Shown here: positions 33,567 to 41,798 of the stretch, piece after piece | Layout: every line of letters begins with the position of its first letter | Position numbering within the stretch: the first letter of the stretch is position 1 | Source: an uncultured Bacteroidales bacterium | GTDB taxonomy: Bacteria; Bacteroidota; Bacteroidia; Bacteroidales; F082 | NCBI GenBank assembly: GCA_900318265.1 | Contig: ONKA01000010.1 | Location: 62,001 to 126,000 of the forward strand | Length of the DNA: 64,000 nt | Reading direction: 5' to 3' | The notes under the pieces: generated by a model | Database searches by the model: none | The model's input: only the letters and a program-made list of their open reading frames with translations | Told to the model about the DNA's origin: nothing | Program-made: the position numbers and the translations under genes

Positions 33567-35194
33567 CACTTCACCACGACGCGCTGTGTCTCGTTGCCGA
33601 CTATGACGGCGTAAACACCCGTACCGAAAGCCCTCATGTCGATCTGCAATCTGCCGTCGCATGGGCTTTCGAAGACCTTTTGTCCGACCATGTTAATGAT
33701 AGTGACGGTTTGTTGGCCTTTGCACACGATGTTGACCATACCTGAGGTCGGGTTGGGGTAGATGCTCGTGCCACTGACGAGGTTCTCTTCCACATCGGCG
33801 GTCACTTCATACGTGAACTCTGTGCTTTCGCTGCATCCAAAGCGGCTGCCTGAGAAGAGCGTCGTCGATCCGGCTCTCATGCCATAGATGCCCGTGCCCG
33901 ACATGCCGTCGCAGCCCGAGTCGTAGATGGTGAAGTCGTAGCAGCCGTCTTCCGTGATGACCAGTTCTTCGGTGTACATGGTGGTGGGATTGTCGTAGGG
34001 GCCGCCTTCTTGGATGACTTCGCCCGTCGAGATTTTAGTCACCTTCCAAGTGGTTTCCTGTGGGTTGCTGTCGGTGCGGATGTTGACTTTCAGGGTCTTG
34101 CCAACCGTTTGGGTGGCCTGCTTGATGGCGAAGGATGTCACGTCGTTGGTTGGGGCTTCGTCGTCGACGCCGTTGACGCCTTTGATTCTCACCTCAAGCT
34201 GGTTTTCTTCTTCGACGGGGAAGGTGATTGCACCCAATTCCACGGTCTCGGAGCCAAAGGTGGCGATGTTGCCAGTCCATTCGACGGTCTTCAGCGACTC
34301 TCCGTTGACCAGCACTTCCAACTCGGCTGAGGTCAAGGCATTGCTACCGAAGTTGGTAAGCACGACTTTGGGTTCAGCGTCGCCGCTGCAGTTCATCTTC
34401 TTTACGTTGGTGATGTCGGTAACGGAAGCCTCGTTGGTATAGAAGGTTTCAATGGACGAACTCGACTTGCAGGCTTGGTGCACCACTTTCGTGTCAGGGT
34501 TCTGCACCCAGGCGATGGCATCCAACTGGTCGTTGTTGTAGACGTTGGCTAGTTCCCAAGTGAAGCTGTAGGCAAAATAGCTGCCTGCTTGCAGTGGGCT
34601 GAGGGTGATGCCTGAGCTGGAGGGCAAGAGTTTCTTCATGACGGCATAGAAGTCGCGCTCACCATTGGCTCCAGGAGGGGTGTTGTAGTGGATCTCGCGC
34701 TCGATGACGCCGACATACAGTTTGTTGTTGCCGGAAACGTTTTCGGTGGCGCGTCCCATGACGTGGACGGTGATGGTGTTGGCGGCTTCATCAACTTCGT
34801 AAGCCAGGCGCATCTCAAGAGGTGAGGTGACGTTAAGCCATTGGTTGACGGTGTTTTGGTTGATACCAGAAGGCATGCCGTTGTAACGGGTGCCGTCAAC
34901 CACGGTGTGCGGCACCGAGTTGATGTTGTAAACGCTGCGACGTGAATTGTTGTCAGCCGTGTTGTGCAAATACATCGGGTCGTTTTCGCCAGGCCAGTTC
35001 ATGTGGTACTTGATGGCTGCGATGCGGTCGGCGTTGGCGTTGATGAGCGCATCGAGGGCAGGGTTCTGTGCTGCACAGGGCCCGCAACTGGCGTTGGTGA
35101 AGCATTCAAAGAGCAGGATGCGATCATTTTGTGCATTGACTTTCAGCGAGAAGAGCATCAGCAAAGATGCTACAATGAGTAGGTTTCTTTTCAT
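33566..35194 (-). CDS. T9SS-exported thioredoxin-fold protein (Omp28-like)
   Basis: 542 residues. Signal peptide about 1-22 (LLIVASLLMLFSLKVNAQ), then an Omp28-like thioredoxin-fold domain (about 25-200) with C37-GPC40 in LLFECFTNASCGPCAAQNP, so this one keeps a redox pair. Beta-rich domains follow, and the C-terminus is a T9SS type A sorting domain: SIYPNPTSGMVNIVCKG and FGTGVYAVIVGNETQRVVVK. It should be secreted and anchored at the cell surface, where it may act on extracellular disulfides; Omp28 of Porphyromonas is a surface protein. It has a good promoter (35225-35254) and is coupled to birA. The combination of redox domain and sorting tail is established in this phylum. Confidence 0.92.
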   Translation of the reverse strand: MKRNLLIVASLLMLFSLKVNAQNDRILLFECFTNASCGPCAAQNPALDALINANADRIAAIKYHMNWPGENDPMYLHNTADNNSRRSVYNINSVPHTVVDGTRYNGMPSGINQNTVNQWLNVTSPLEMRLAYEVDEAANTITVHVMGRATENVSGNNKLYVGVIEREIHYNTPPGANGERDFYAVMKKLLPSSSGITLSPLQAGSYFAYSFTWELANVYNNDQLDAIAWVQNPDTKVVHQACKSSSSIETFYTNEASVTDITNVKKMNCSGDAEPKVVLTNFGSNALTSAELEVLVNGESLKTVEWTGNIATFGSETVELGAITFPVEEENQLEVRIKGVNGVDDEAPTNDVTSFAIKQATQTVGKTLKVNIRTDSNPQETTWKVTKISTGEVIQEGGPYDNPTTMYTEELVITEDGCYDFTIYDSGCDGMSGTGIYGMRAGSTTLFSGSRFGCSESTEFTYEVTADVEENLVSGTSIYPNPTSGMVNIVCKGQQTVTIINMVGQKVFESPCDGRLQIDMRAFGTGVYAVIVGNETQRVVVK

Positions 35195-35224
35195 GAGAAT
35201 AGATTTTGTGATTGTTTTTCACCA

Positions 35225-35254
35225 CAAAAGTAGACATTTTTAAAAAAATGGCAA
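35225..35254 (-). promoter_or_regulatory. Promoter of the Omp28-like-birA unit
   Basis: Minus-strand TTG (plus CAA 35252-35254), 19-base spacer, TACTTTTG (35225-35232). Confidence 0.7.
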
Positions 35255-35262
35255 TGTTTTTG

Positions 35263-35293
35263 TTGCACGATTCAAAAAAGATTCGCATTTTTG
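35263..35293 (+). promoter_or_regulatory. Promoter of the small T9SS protein gene
   Basis: TTG 35263-35265, 20-base spacer, CATTTTTG 35286-35293 (one mismatch to TAnnTTTG). It overlaps the in-frame TTG at 35291, ruling that codon out as a start. Divergent with the Omp28-like promoter. Confidence 0.62.
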
Positions 35294-35335
35294 CAGATTG
35301 AATTAGAGAATAGTAACAATTTAAAATACAGAACT

Positions 35336-36067
35336 ATGATGAAAAAAACTTTATTCACACTTGTTTTAATGGCCGTGATGGGTTTCGTTTCGGCACAATC
35401 GCTCCAGTTTGAGTGGGACGGTAATGTTTACAACGATGGCGAGGCCATCGAGTGCATCAATGATGAATTCGGTTATGGTGAATACATCCAGCACATGCAG
35501 ATCCGTAATCTCACCTCGGGTGACCTCAATGTCATCGTCGAGAAAGAAGTGCTGGAAGACCTTGAAGGCGTCATGAACTTCTTCTGCTGGGGCTCGTGCT
35601 TTAGTCCCGATGTCTTTGTCAGCCCCCGTCCTGTGACGGTTGAAGCCAACAGTGTGACCGGCGAGGAAGCCCTTTCGTTCCATGCCCTCTATGATGGTGA
35701 AGTCTATGGCTATTTGGTGATGAGATACTATGCCTATGACGAGTCAAATCCTGACGAGCGCGTCAGCATCATCGTCAAATTCCACAGGTCGGGCGAAGGC
35801 GTTGCCGAGAATGCGATTGAGTTTGGCCATGCCTATCCCAACCCCGCCTCCTCGATGGTGTCGTTTGACTACGCACTTTCGGCAGGCGACAAGGTGTCGG
35901 TCTCGGTCTACAACCTTCTTGGTCAAGAGGTGATGGGCCAGCAACTGAACAACCTGCAAGGAAAGGTCTCCTTCTCGGTGGCCGACCTTAACGAAGGCAT
36001 CTATTTCTGCAACTTGTTTGTGAATGGATGCGCCGTGAAGACGGAAAAATTCGTTGTCAAGAAATAA
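35336..36067 (+). CDS. Small T9SS-exported protein (type A sorting domain)
   Basis: 243 residues from ATG 35336 (MMKKTLFTLVLMAVMGFVSAQ), signal peptide about 1-21. The mature N-terminal part (about 22-160) is beta-rich, with two cysteines in NFFCWGSCFSP, and has no recognised family. The last ~80 residues are a T9SS type A domain: AYPNPASSMVSFDYAL, VSVYNLLGQEV and NEGIYFCNLFVNG with KFVVKK at the end. It is expected at the cell surface. A promoter precedes it and a strong terminator follows, so it is a single-gene unit. The longer frame from 35291 begins inside the promoter and is not used. Confidence 0.9.
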   Translation: MMKKTLFTLVLMAVMGFVSAQSLQFEWDGNVYNDGEAIECINDEFGYGEYIQHMQIRNLTSGDLNVIVEKEVLEDLEGVMNFFCWGSCFSPDVFVSPRPVTVEANSVTGEEALSFHALYDGEVYGYLVMRYYAYDESNPDERVSIIVKFHRSGEGVAENAIEFGHAYPNPASSMVSFDYALSAGDKVSVSVYNLLGQEVMGQQLNNLQGKVSFSVADLNEGIYFCNLFVNGCAVKTEKFVVKK

Positions 36068-36091
36068 GAGTTCTTGACACAAAGAAAGCTA

Positions 36092-36126
36092 AAGGGCGAT
36101 GTCTTCTGACGTCGCCCTTTTTGTGT
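36092..36126 (+). terminator. Terminator after the small T9SS protein gene
   Basis: AAGGGCGATGTC and GACGTCGCCCTT form a stem with a TTCT loop and one mismatch, followed by TTTTTG and further T-rich sequence. Confidence 0.85.
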
Positions 36127-36256
36127 TTTAAATGCCATTATTGGGCTTGAACTGGTTTTCCTTGCGTTTTTTATGATTTTTTCGCCAAGTTTCAATTATT
36201 TTTGTTTTCTTTGCAAATTATTTCACTAAGTAAAACCCTATTTTGTTTTTTCGAAT

Positions 36257-38605
36257 ATGAACAAACGCTTTAATACTAGACTGATTCTATTAGCATTGTT
36301 TTTCTTGTTGAACGGTGTGGTTGCCATGGCCCAAGACGATAACAGCATCAAGGGCTTCGTGTATGAAGAGTCGACGGGTGAGCCCATGATGTTTACCAAT
36401 GTCTATCTGAGGGGCACCACCTTTGGCGGTGCAACCAATGAGAATGGCTATTTCAACATCAACCGCATCCCTGACGGACGTTATACCTTGCTGATCACCA
36501 GCGTGGGTTACGACACCATCAGCGAGACGTTCAACTTGTCGAAAGGCCAAAGCATCAACCGTAAGTATTACATGAAGGAGACCAGCCAAAAGTTGGAAAC
36601 GGTGACCATCACTGCCGACAAGATCGAGGCACGCACCGAGACCAAGACCTCGGTCATTACGGTCACTCCCAAGACCATCACCAAGATTCCGAGCGTTGGC
36701 GGTCAGGCCGACTTTGCCCAATACCTGCAAGTGGTGCCGGGCGTCATCTTCACTGGCGACCAAGGCGGTCAACTCTATATCCGTGGCGGTTCGCCCATCC
36801 AGAACAAGGTGCTGCTCGATGGCATGGTGGTCTACAATCCTTTCCACTCCATCGGTCTGTTCTCGGTATTCGATACCGATATCATCCGCAATGCCGATGT
36901 CTACACCGGTGGTTTCGGTGCCGAATATAGCGGCCGTATCTCCTCCATCATGGACATCTCCACCCGTGATGGTAACAAGAAACGCCTTTCCGGTAAACTT
37001 GGTGCCAACTGCTTTGGTGCCAAGGTGATGCTTGAAGGTCCGCTGAAGAAAGCCAAAACACCTGATGACGTCACGCTGTCCTTTATCCTCTCTGCAAAGA
37101 ATTCTTATCTCGAACAATCCAGCAAGTTCTTGTATCCATACGCATCAAAGACCGGTCTTCCTTTCAACTACCAGGACTTATACGGCAAGCTGTCGCTGAA
37201 TGCCCCCAATGGAAGTAAGGTCAACCTGTTTGGCTTCTCGTTCAACGACCAGGTGAACAACTATATGTCTCTGTCCGACTTCGGCTGGAATTCGTACGGT
37301 GCTGGTGCTAACTTCCTCGTCATCCCTGGCAAGGCTCCCGTGATGATCGAAGGTAACATCGCCTACTCGAGCTATACCTCACGCATGAAAGAGTCAGATA
37401 ACCCTGATCGTTACAGCAACATCAACGGATTCAACATGGGCTTTGACTTCAGCCAGTTCATGGGTAAGAATACCATGAAATATGGTATCGAGATGTTGGG
37501 CTACACGACCGACTATCAAACCTATAGCGTTTATGGCCACAACAGCATCGGTGCCAAACTGAATTCTACTGAGATTGGCGCCTATGTCAAATACAAGGCT
37601 GTGTTGGGCAAGTTTTTGCTGGAGCCGAGTTTCCGTTTGCAGTTCTATGCCTCCTTGTCCGACCTCTCTCCAGAGCCGCGTATCGCTTTGAAGTACAACG
37701 CATCCGATCGTCTGCGTCTGAAGGCTGCAGCTGGCATGTATTCACAAAACTTTGTGGCAGCCACCAGCGACCGCGATGTGGTCAACTTGTTTTATGGATT
37801 CCTTTCGGGCATCGACAACCTGCCTGAGACCTTCAATGGTGAGAAAACAAAGAGCTACTTGCAGAAAGCCAACCATTTTATCTTGGGTGGTGAGTTCGAT
37901 TTGTCGCGTAACGCCACCATGAACATCGAAGGCTATTGGAAGGACTTCAATCAGCTGACCAATATCAATCGCAACAAACTCTATCCCGACACTCCTGATA
38001 ACGCGCAAATCCCCGACTTGTTGAAGAAAGACTTCACCAAGGAGACGGGCAGCGCATACGGCTTCGACGTGTCGTTGAAGTATGAGGACAAGCATTGGTA
38101 CCTTTGGGCAGTGTATGCCTTGGGATTCGTGAACCGCCAATACGAGAAGGTCGTCGAGGAAGGTGTTGAATTGGTTGAATATGCTCCGCATTTCGATCGC
38201 CGCCATAATGTCAATGTCATTTTGACCTACACGGCTGGTTCGAAGCGCCAGTGGGAGTTCAGCGGACGCTGGAACTTCGGTACGGGCTTCCCGTTCACTC
38301 AGGTGCAAGGTTTCTATGAATACTACTCCTTCCAGGATGGCATCAACTTCGACTACACCACCACCAACGGTGATTTGGGCGTGCTTTATGGAGACCTCAA
38401 TGCAGGCCGTCTGCCCACCTACCACCGCTTCGACATTGATGTGAAACGCAAGTTCTATTTCACTGAGAACATCATGCTGGAGGCCGACCTCAGTGTGACC
38501 AACGTCTATAACCGCAACAACGTGTTCTATGTCAATATGGTCACTAGCCAGATTGCGCGCCAACTGCCCATCCTGCCCACCTTCGGATTGACGTTCTCGT
38601 TCTGA
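36257..38605 (+). CDS. TonB-dependent outer-membrane receptor
   Basis: 782 residues. Signal peptide about 1-26 (LILLALFFLLNGVVAMAQ), then a CarboxypepD_reg-like domain (about 31-115; IKGFVYEESTGEPMMFTNVYL, GYFNINRIPDGRYTL), a plug domain (about 130-240; LQVVPGVIFTGDQGGQLYIRGG) and a beta-barrel ending with the aromatic F-S-F of outer-membrane proteins. No STN signalling domain and no adjacent SusD gene, so it is not a typical glycan PUL receptor; substrate (metal complex, peptide or cofactor) is unknown. A TATTTTTG box at 36197-36204 is a possible -7 element. Its stop overlaps the ptrB start by one base (TGATG), linking it to peptide degradation. Confidence 0.93.
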   Translation: MNKRFNTRLILLALFFLLNGVVAMAQDDNSIKGFVYEESTGEPMMFTNVYLRGTTFGGATNENGYFNINRIPDGRYTLLITSVGYDTISETFNLSKGQSINRKYYMKETSQKLETVTITADKIEARTETKTSVITVTPKTITKIPSVGGQADFAQYLQVVPGVIFTGDQGGQLYIRGGSPIQNKVLLDGMVVYNPFHSIGLFSVFDTDIIRNADVYTGGFGAEYSGRISSIMDISTRDGNKKRLSGKLGANCFGAKVMLEGPLKKAKTPDDVTLSFILSAKNSYLEQSSKFLYPYASKTGLPFNYQDLYGKLSLNAPNGSKVNLFGFSFNDQVNNYMSLSDFGWNSYGAGANFLVIPGKAPVMIEGNIAYSSYTSRMKESDNPDRYSNINGFNMGFDFSQFMGKNTMKYGIEMLGYTTDYQTYSVYGHNSIGAKLNSTEIGAYVKYKAVLGKFLLEPSFRLQFYASLSDLSPEPRIALKYNASDRLRLKAAAGMYSQNFVAATSDRDVVNLFYGFLSGIDNLPETFNGEKTKSYLQKANHFILGGEFDLSRNATMNIEGYWKDFNQLTNINRNKLYPDTPDNAQIPDLLKKDFTKETGSAYGFDVSLKYEDKHWYLWAVYALGFVNRQYEKVVEEGVELVEYAPHFDRRHNVNVILTYTAGSKRQWEFSGRWNFGTGFPFTQVQGFYEYYSFQDGINFDYTTTNGDLGVLYGDLNAGRLPTYHRFDIDVKRKFYFTENIMLEADLSVTNVYNRNNVFYVNMVTSQIARQLPILPTFGLTFSF

Positions 38606-40749
38606 TGCGTTCTGCAATGAATAACACGCTGACTCCCCCTAAAGCCGCCATCCATCCCCATGAGATGACGATACATGGCCATACCCGTGTCGACAACTAT
38701 TATTGGCTCAACGAGCGCGAAAACCCTGAGGTTATCGCTTATCTCGAAGCAGAAAACCAATATGAGGAAGCATGCCTAAAGCATACCGAACCGCTTCAGG
38801 AGCAGCTGTTTAAGGAGATCACGGGTCGCATCAAGCAAGACGACAACTCGGTGCCGATCAAGATTCGTGAGTATTACCACTACACGCGTTACGAGGAGGG
38901 GAAGGAGTATCCCATCTATTGCCGCAAACACCATAGCCTTGATGCGCCAGAGGAGATTTTACTCGATGGCAATGTGCTGGCCGAAGGCCATGCCTTCTTT
39001 GAGATTGGCGAGCTTAGCCTTAGCGAGGACGACAAGCTGCTGGCCTATTCTGTCGATACCGTGAGTCGCCGTATCTATACCGTTTATGTCAAAGACTTGG
39101 AAACGGGTGAGCTGGTCGGTGAGCCCATCTCCGGCACTTCGGGCAATGTGGTCTGGGCTAGCGACAACACGATGCTTTTCTATGGCGTGAAAGACGAGAC
39201 CTTGCGGCCTTGCAAGATTATGCGCCACCGTTTGGGAACGGCTGCTGCCGATGATGTGTTGGTTTACGAAGAGACCGATGAGACTTTCGTGTGTTACATC
39301 AGCAAGACGAAATCAAGAAAATATCTGATCATCAACTCGGATTCGACGCTGTCGTCGGAATGCCGCATCCTCGAGAGCAGCCAGCCCACTAATGAGTTCC
39401 GTGTGTTTCAGGAGCGTCAGCCCGACATGCTGTATGGCATCGACCATTACAAGGAGCATTTCTATATCCAAACCAATGCCGATGGTGCGAAGAATTACAA
39501 GATTATGCGGACACCCGTCGAAGAGACCGAAATGACGCATTGGATGGAAGTCATCGCCCACCGTGAGAAGGTGATGATTGAAAGCTTCACTATCTTCAGC
39601 AAGTTTTTTGTCATCGAGGAACGCGAGAACGGCTTGGTGAAGATTCGTGTTCGTTCTTGGGACGGCAGCACTGACTATTATCTTGATTTCGGTGAGCCGG
39701 CCTATACCGCTGGTGTGGGTGCCAATCCCGACTTTGATGCCGTCACCTTGCGTTATGCCTACAACTCCATGACTACGCCTTCGTCGGTCTACGAATGGGA
39801 TATGGAACATCGCACCAAGACCTTGCTCAAACGTCAGGAAATCGTGGGTGGCTATAACCCAGAGGAGTATGTCACCGAGCGCTTGATGGCACCTTCGCAT
39901 GACGGCGTGCTGGTGCCGATTTCGATCGTTTATAAGAAAAACGTGGATACTGCGGTCCCTGAGCCCGTCGAAGGGCCGCAACAAAATGAGTCGGGCCTTT
40001 CGACAGGCTCAGGGGCCCTTAATCGACCATTGGTGCTATATGGTTATGGCTCCTACGGCTCCAGCATGGATGCCTACTTCTCGGTGGCACGCCTCAGCCT
40101 CTTGAATCGTGGCTTCGTCTGGGCCATCGCCCACATCCGTGGCGGCGAGGAGATGGGACGACAGTGGTACGACGACGGCAAGATGCTGAACAAGAAGAAT
40201 ACCTTCCTTGATTTCATCGCCTGTGCCGAATACCTTATTAATAAAGGCTACACTGCTCCGCAAAAAATGTTCGCCATGGGTGGTAGTGCTGGCGGTTTAC
40301 TCGTCGGTGCTGTGACCAACATGCGCCCTGACTTGTGGAAAGGCGTCATCGCGCAAGTGCCTTTTGTCGATGTGGTGACCACTATGTTAGACGAATCCAT
40401 CCCGCTTACAACGGGTGAATATGACGAGTGGGGCAATCCCAATGAGAAGCAGTATTACGACTACATGCTTTCCTATTCGCCTTACGACAATGTGGAGGCT
40501 AAGGACTATCCTGCCATGCTCATCACCACGGGATTGCACGACAGTCAGGTGCAGTATTGGGAACCCGCCAAGTGGGCAGCCAAGCTTCGTGCTTTGAAGA
40601 CGGACAAGAATCATTTGTACCTGAAGACCGAGATGGATTACGGCCATGGTGGCGCTTCGGGTCGTTTCGAAGGATACAAAGAAGTTGTTTTGGAATATGC
40701 TTTCATGTTGGACGAACTGGGAATGATATCATCTAAAAACGAAGAATAA
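38605..40749 (+). CDS. ptrB: Oligopeptidase B (S9A), with an in-frame palindromic insertion
   Basis: 714 residues. It cleaves short peptides after Arg/Lys. The beta-propeller N-terminal half begins PHEMTIHGHTRVDNYYWLNER; the alpha/beta-hydrolase half has GYGSYGSSMDAYF, HIRGGEEMGRQWY, the nucleophile S561 in GGSAGG, VPFVDVVTTMLDESIPLT, and the C-terminal catalytic His region YGHGGASGRFEGYKE. Between the propeller and GYGSYG there are about 20 extra residues (TAVPEPVEGPQQNESGLSTG) compared with the E. coli-type enzyme, encoded exactly by an inverted pair of dispersed repeats (39958-40013). The frame stays open through it. The start overlaps the TonB receptor stop by one base. Function is probably retained, since the insertion falls at an interdomain loop. 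Confidence 0.95.
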   Translation: MRSAMNNTLTPPKAAIHPHEMTIHGHTRVDNYYWLNERENPEVIAYLEAENQYEEACLKHTEPLQEQLFKEITGRIKQDDNSVPIKIREYYHYTRYEEGKEYPIYCRKHHSLDAPEEILLDGNVLAEGHAFFEIGELSLSEDDKLLAYSVDTVSRRIYTVYVKDLETGELVGEPISGTSGNVVWASDNTMLFYGVKDETLRPCKIMRHRLGTAAADDVLVYEETDETFVCYISKTKSRKYLIINSDSTLSSECRILESSQPTNEFRVFQERQPDMLYGIDHYKEHFYIQTNADGAKNYKIMRTPVEETEMTHWMEVIAHREKVMIESFTIFSKFFVIEERENGLVKIRVRSWDGSTDYYLDFGEPAYTAGVGANPDFDAVTLRYAYNSMTTPSSVYEWDMEHRTKTLLKRQEIVGGYNPEEYVTERLMAPSHDGVLVPISIVYKKNVDTAVPEPVEGPQQNESGLSTGSGALNRPLVLYGYGSYGSSMDAYFSVARLSLLNRGFVWAIAHIRGGEEMGRQWYDDGKMLNKKNTFLDFIACAEYLINKGYTAPQKMFAMGGSAGGLLVGAVTNMRPDLWKGVIAQVPFVDVVTTMLDESIPLTTGEYDEWGNPNEKQYYDYMLSYSPYDNVEAKDYPAMLITTGLHDSQVQYWEPAKWAAKLRALKTDKNHLYLKTEMDYGHGGASGRFEGYKEVVLEYAFMLDELGMISSKNEE
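39958..40013. repeat. Inverted repeat pair inserted in frame within ptrB
   Basis: CCTGAGCCCGTCGAAGG (39958-39974) and its near reverse complement CCTTTCGACAGGCTCAGG (39996-40013, one extra T), 21 bases apart. Related single copies are at 41770 and 55963. The element encodes PEPVEGPQQNESGLSTGSG. Confidence 0.85.
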
Positions 40750-41066
40750 TGAAACTCTATAAAGAAGGAAATTGTTGGAAAGCTTGTTACGACCAACAAC
40801 GCAAAAAGTACTATGGCTATATCATGTACACCGACCGAGAAGGTCAGACCCGCTTCCTTTATGAGATTACCAAGGAAATCTTCGATAGGTTGGGGTCATT
40901 CCCTGACGACTATGACAACGACCAACTGATTCAAACGGGTCGGTTGCTCTTCCATTTCGAGAACACTATGTATGGGACCATGGGCCCAGAGCACCATGTG
41001 TTAGACGGAAGCTACACTGAAAGCGATTTTGACAAGGCGTTTGAGGAATTGAAGAAGAAACGATAG
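40749..41066 (+). CDS. Conserved-looking hypothetical protein, 105 residues
   Basis: I do not recognise this family. It is a soluble protein with no signal peptide or membrane segment, rich in Tyr and charged residues (MKLYKEGNCWKACYDQQRKK, then YYGYIMYTDREGQTRF), and a helical, lysine-rich end (FDKAFEELKKKR). The start overlaps the ptrB stop by one base (TAATG), so it is translationally coupled and likely last gene of the receptor-ptrB operon; the next gene has its own promoter. A ptrB-linked regulatory or accessory role is only an inference from position. Codon use matches its neighbours. Confidence 0.72.
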   Translation: MKLYKEGNCWKACYDQQRKKYYGYIMYTDREGQTRFLYEITKEIFDRLGSFPDDYDNDQLIQTGRLLFHFENTMYGTMGPEHHVLDGSYTESDFDKAFEELKKKR

Positions 41067-41084
41067 GGTGAATTGCATAATTCC

Positions 41085-41116
41085 TTGGCAAAAGAGAATA
41101 AGTTTTGCTATTTTTG
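41085..41116 (+). promoter_or_regulatory. Promoter of the CpeT-like gene
   Basis: TTG 41085-41087, 21-base spacer, TATTTTTG 41109-41116; ATG 41145 lies about 25 bases from the predicted start. It also excludes the earlier in-frame start at 41073. Confidence 0.75.
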
Positions 41117-41144
41117 CGCACTCAAACCGAAGGAAAATACTGAT

Positions 41145-41750
41145 ATGAAGAGAATAGCATTGGTTGTTACCGCTATATTGTTGGCATTTAGTGGTTTCGC
41201 TCAAAAACAACCCAAGTTTACCGAAGAAGACGCCAAGCAGTTTTACCGCACCATGCAGGGCGATTATGTCATGCAGGTGAACGACTCCACCACGGCGATG
41301 GTGCATTTTGTCCCGATTTGGGAGCGCCCCGACAACCGTTTCCAATGGATGTATGTGGAGGCTACGATTGGTAAAAACGTGGTCTTTCAGAAAATCCTTG
41401 AGTTGCAACCGAAGACCGACAAGAAGTTCCGTGTATATCTTTACGACTTGAAGAATCCTGCAGAATTTGCCGGAAAATGGGCCAACCGCAACTATTTCGA
41501 CGGCTTCAACACAAGTATCCTCAAGGGCAAGAAACGCATGACGTTTGTGAAGACCTCCGACTTCTCCTATCAGACGAATGATGGTCCAACGCGCTATGGC
41601 GCTTTGGATTGTTTCCCGAAAGGTGACCTGCTGCATGTCAAGTTTGTGCAGGAGGACGAGCGCTTCTACATCAAGCGTGTGCCTAAAGGAACGAGCCGAA
41701 TCATTGGATATCAAGGCCTAAAGGAACTGACGGACGGTCCTATCGGATAA
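41145..41750 (+). CDS. Exported CpcT/CpeT-family protein
   Basis: 201 residues from ATG 41145 (MKRIALVVTAILLAFSGFAQ), with a signal peptide of about 20 residues. The mature part follows the CpcT/CpeT layout: FYRTMQGDYVMQ, MVHFVPIWERPDNRFQWMYVEATIG, RVYLYDLKNPAEFAGKW, and a late RYGALDCFPKGD. In cyanobacteria this fold attaches bilins to phycobiliproteins; here no bilin pathway is expected, and exported Bacteroidota members have unknown function, perhaps ligand or lipid binding. It is a monocistronic unit with a clear promoter and a terminator built from a dispersed repeat. Confidence 0.82.
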   Translation: MKRIALVVTAILLAFSGFAQKQPKFTEEDAKQFYRTMQGDYVMQVNDSTTAMVHFVPIWERPDNRFQWMYVEATIGKNVVFQKILELQPKTDKKFRVYLYDLKNPAEFAGKWANRNYFDGFNTSILKGKKRMTFVKTSDFSYQTNDGPTRYGALDCFPKGDLLHVKFVQEDERFYIKRVPKGTSRIIGYQGLKELTDGPIG

Positions 41751-41752
41751 AC

Positions 41753-41798
41753 AAAAAAGCGGTGCGGTTCCTGAGCTTGTCGAAGGAGCCGCTTTTTT
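41753..41798. terminator. Bidirectional terminator containing a CCTGAGC-TGTCGAAGG repeat
   Basis: AAAAAAGCGG (41753-41762) and CCGCTTTTTT (41789-41798) close a stem whose top is the dispersed repeat core CCTGAGCTTGTCGAAGG (41770-41786). It fills the gap between the convergent CpeT-like and fucosidase genes. Confidence 0.82.

Noticed and set aside
32835..33662. Longer birA start at 33662
   Set aside because: The added 32 residues are arginine-rich shadow sequence of the T9SS tail; ATG 33566 overlaps the upstream stop as TGATG.
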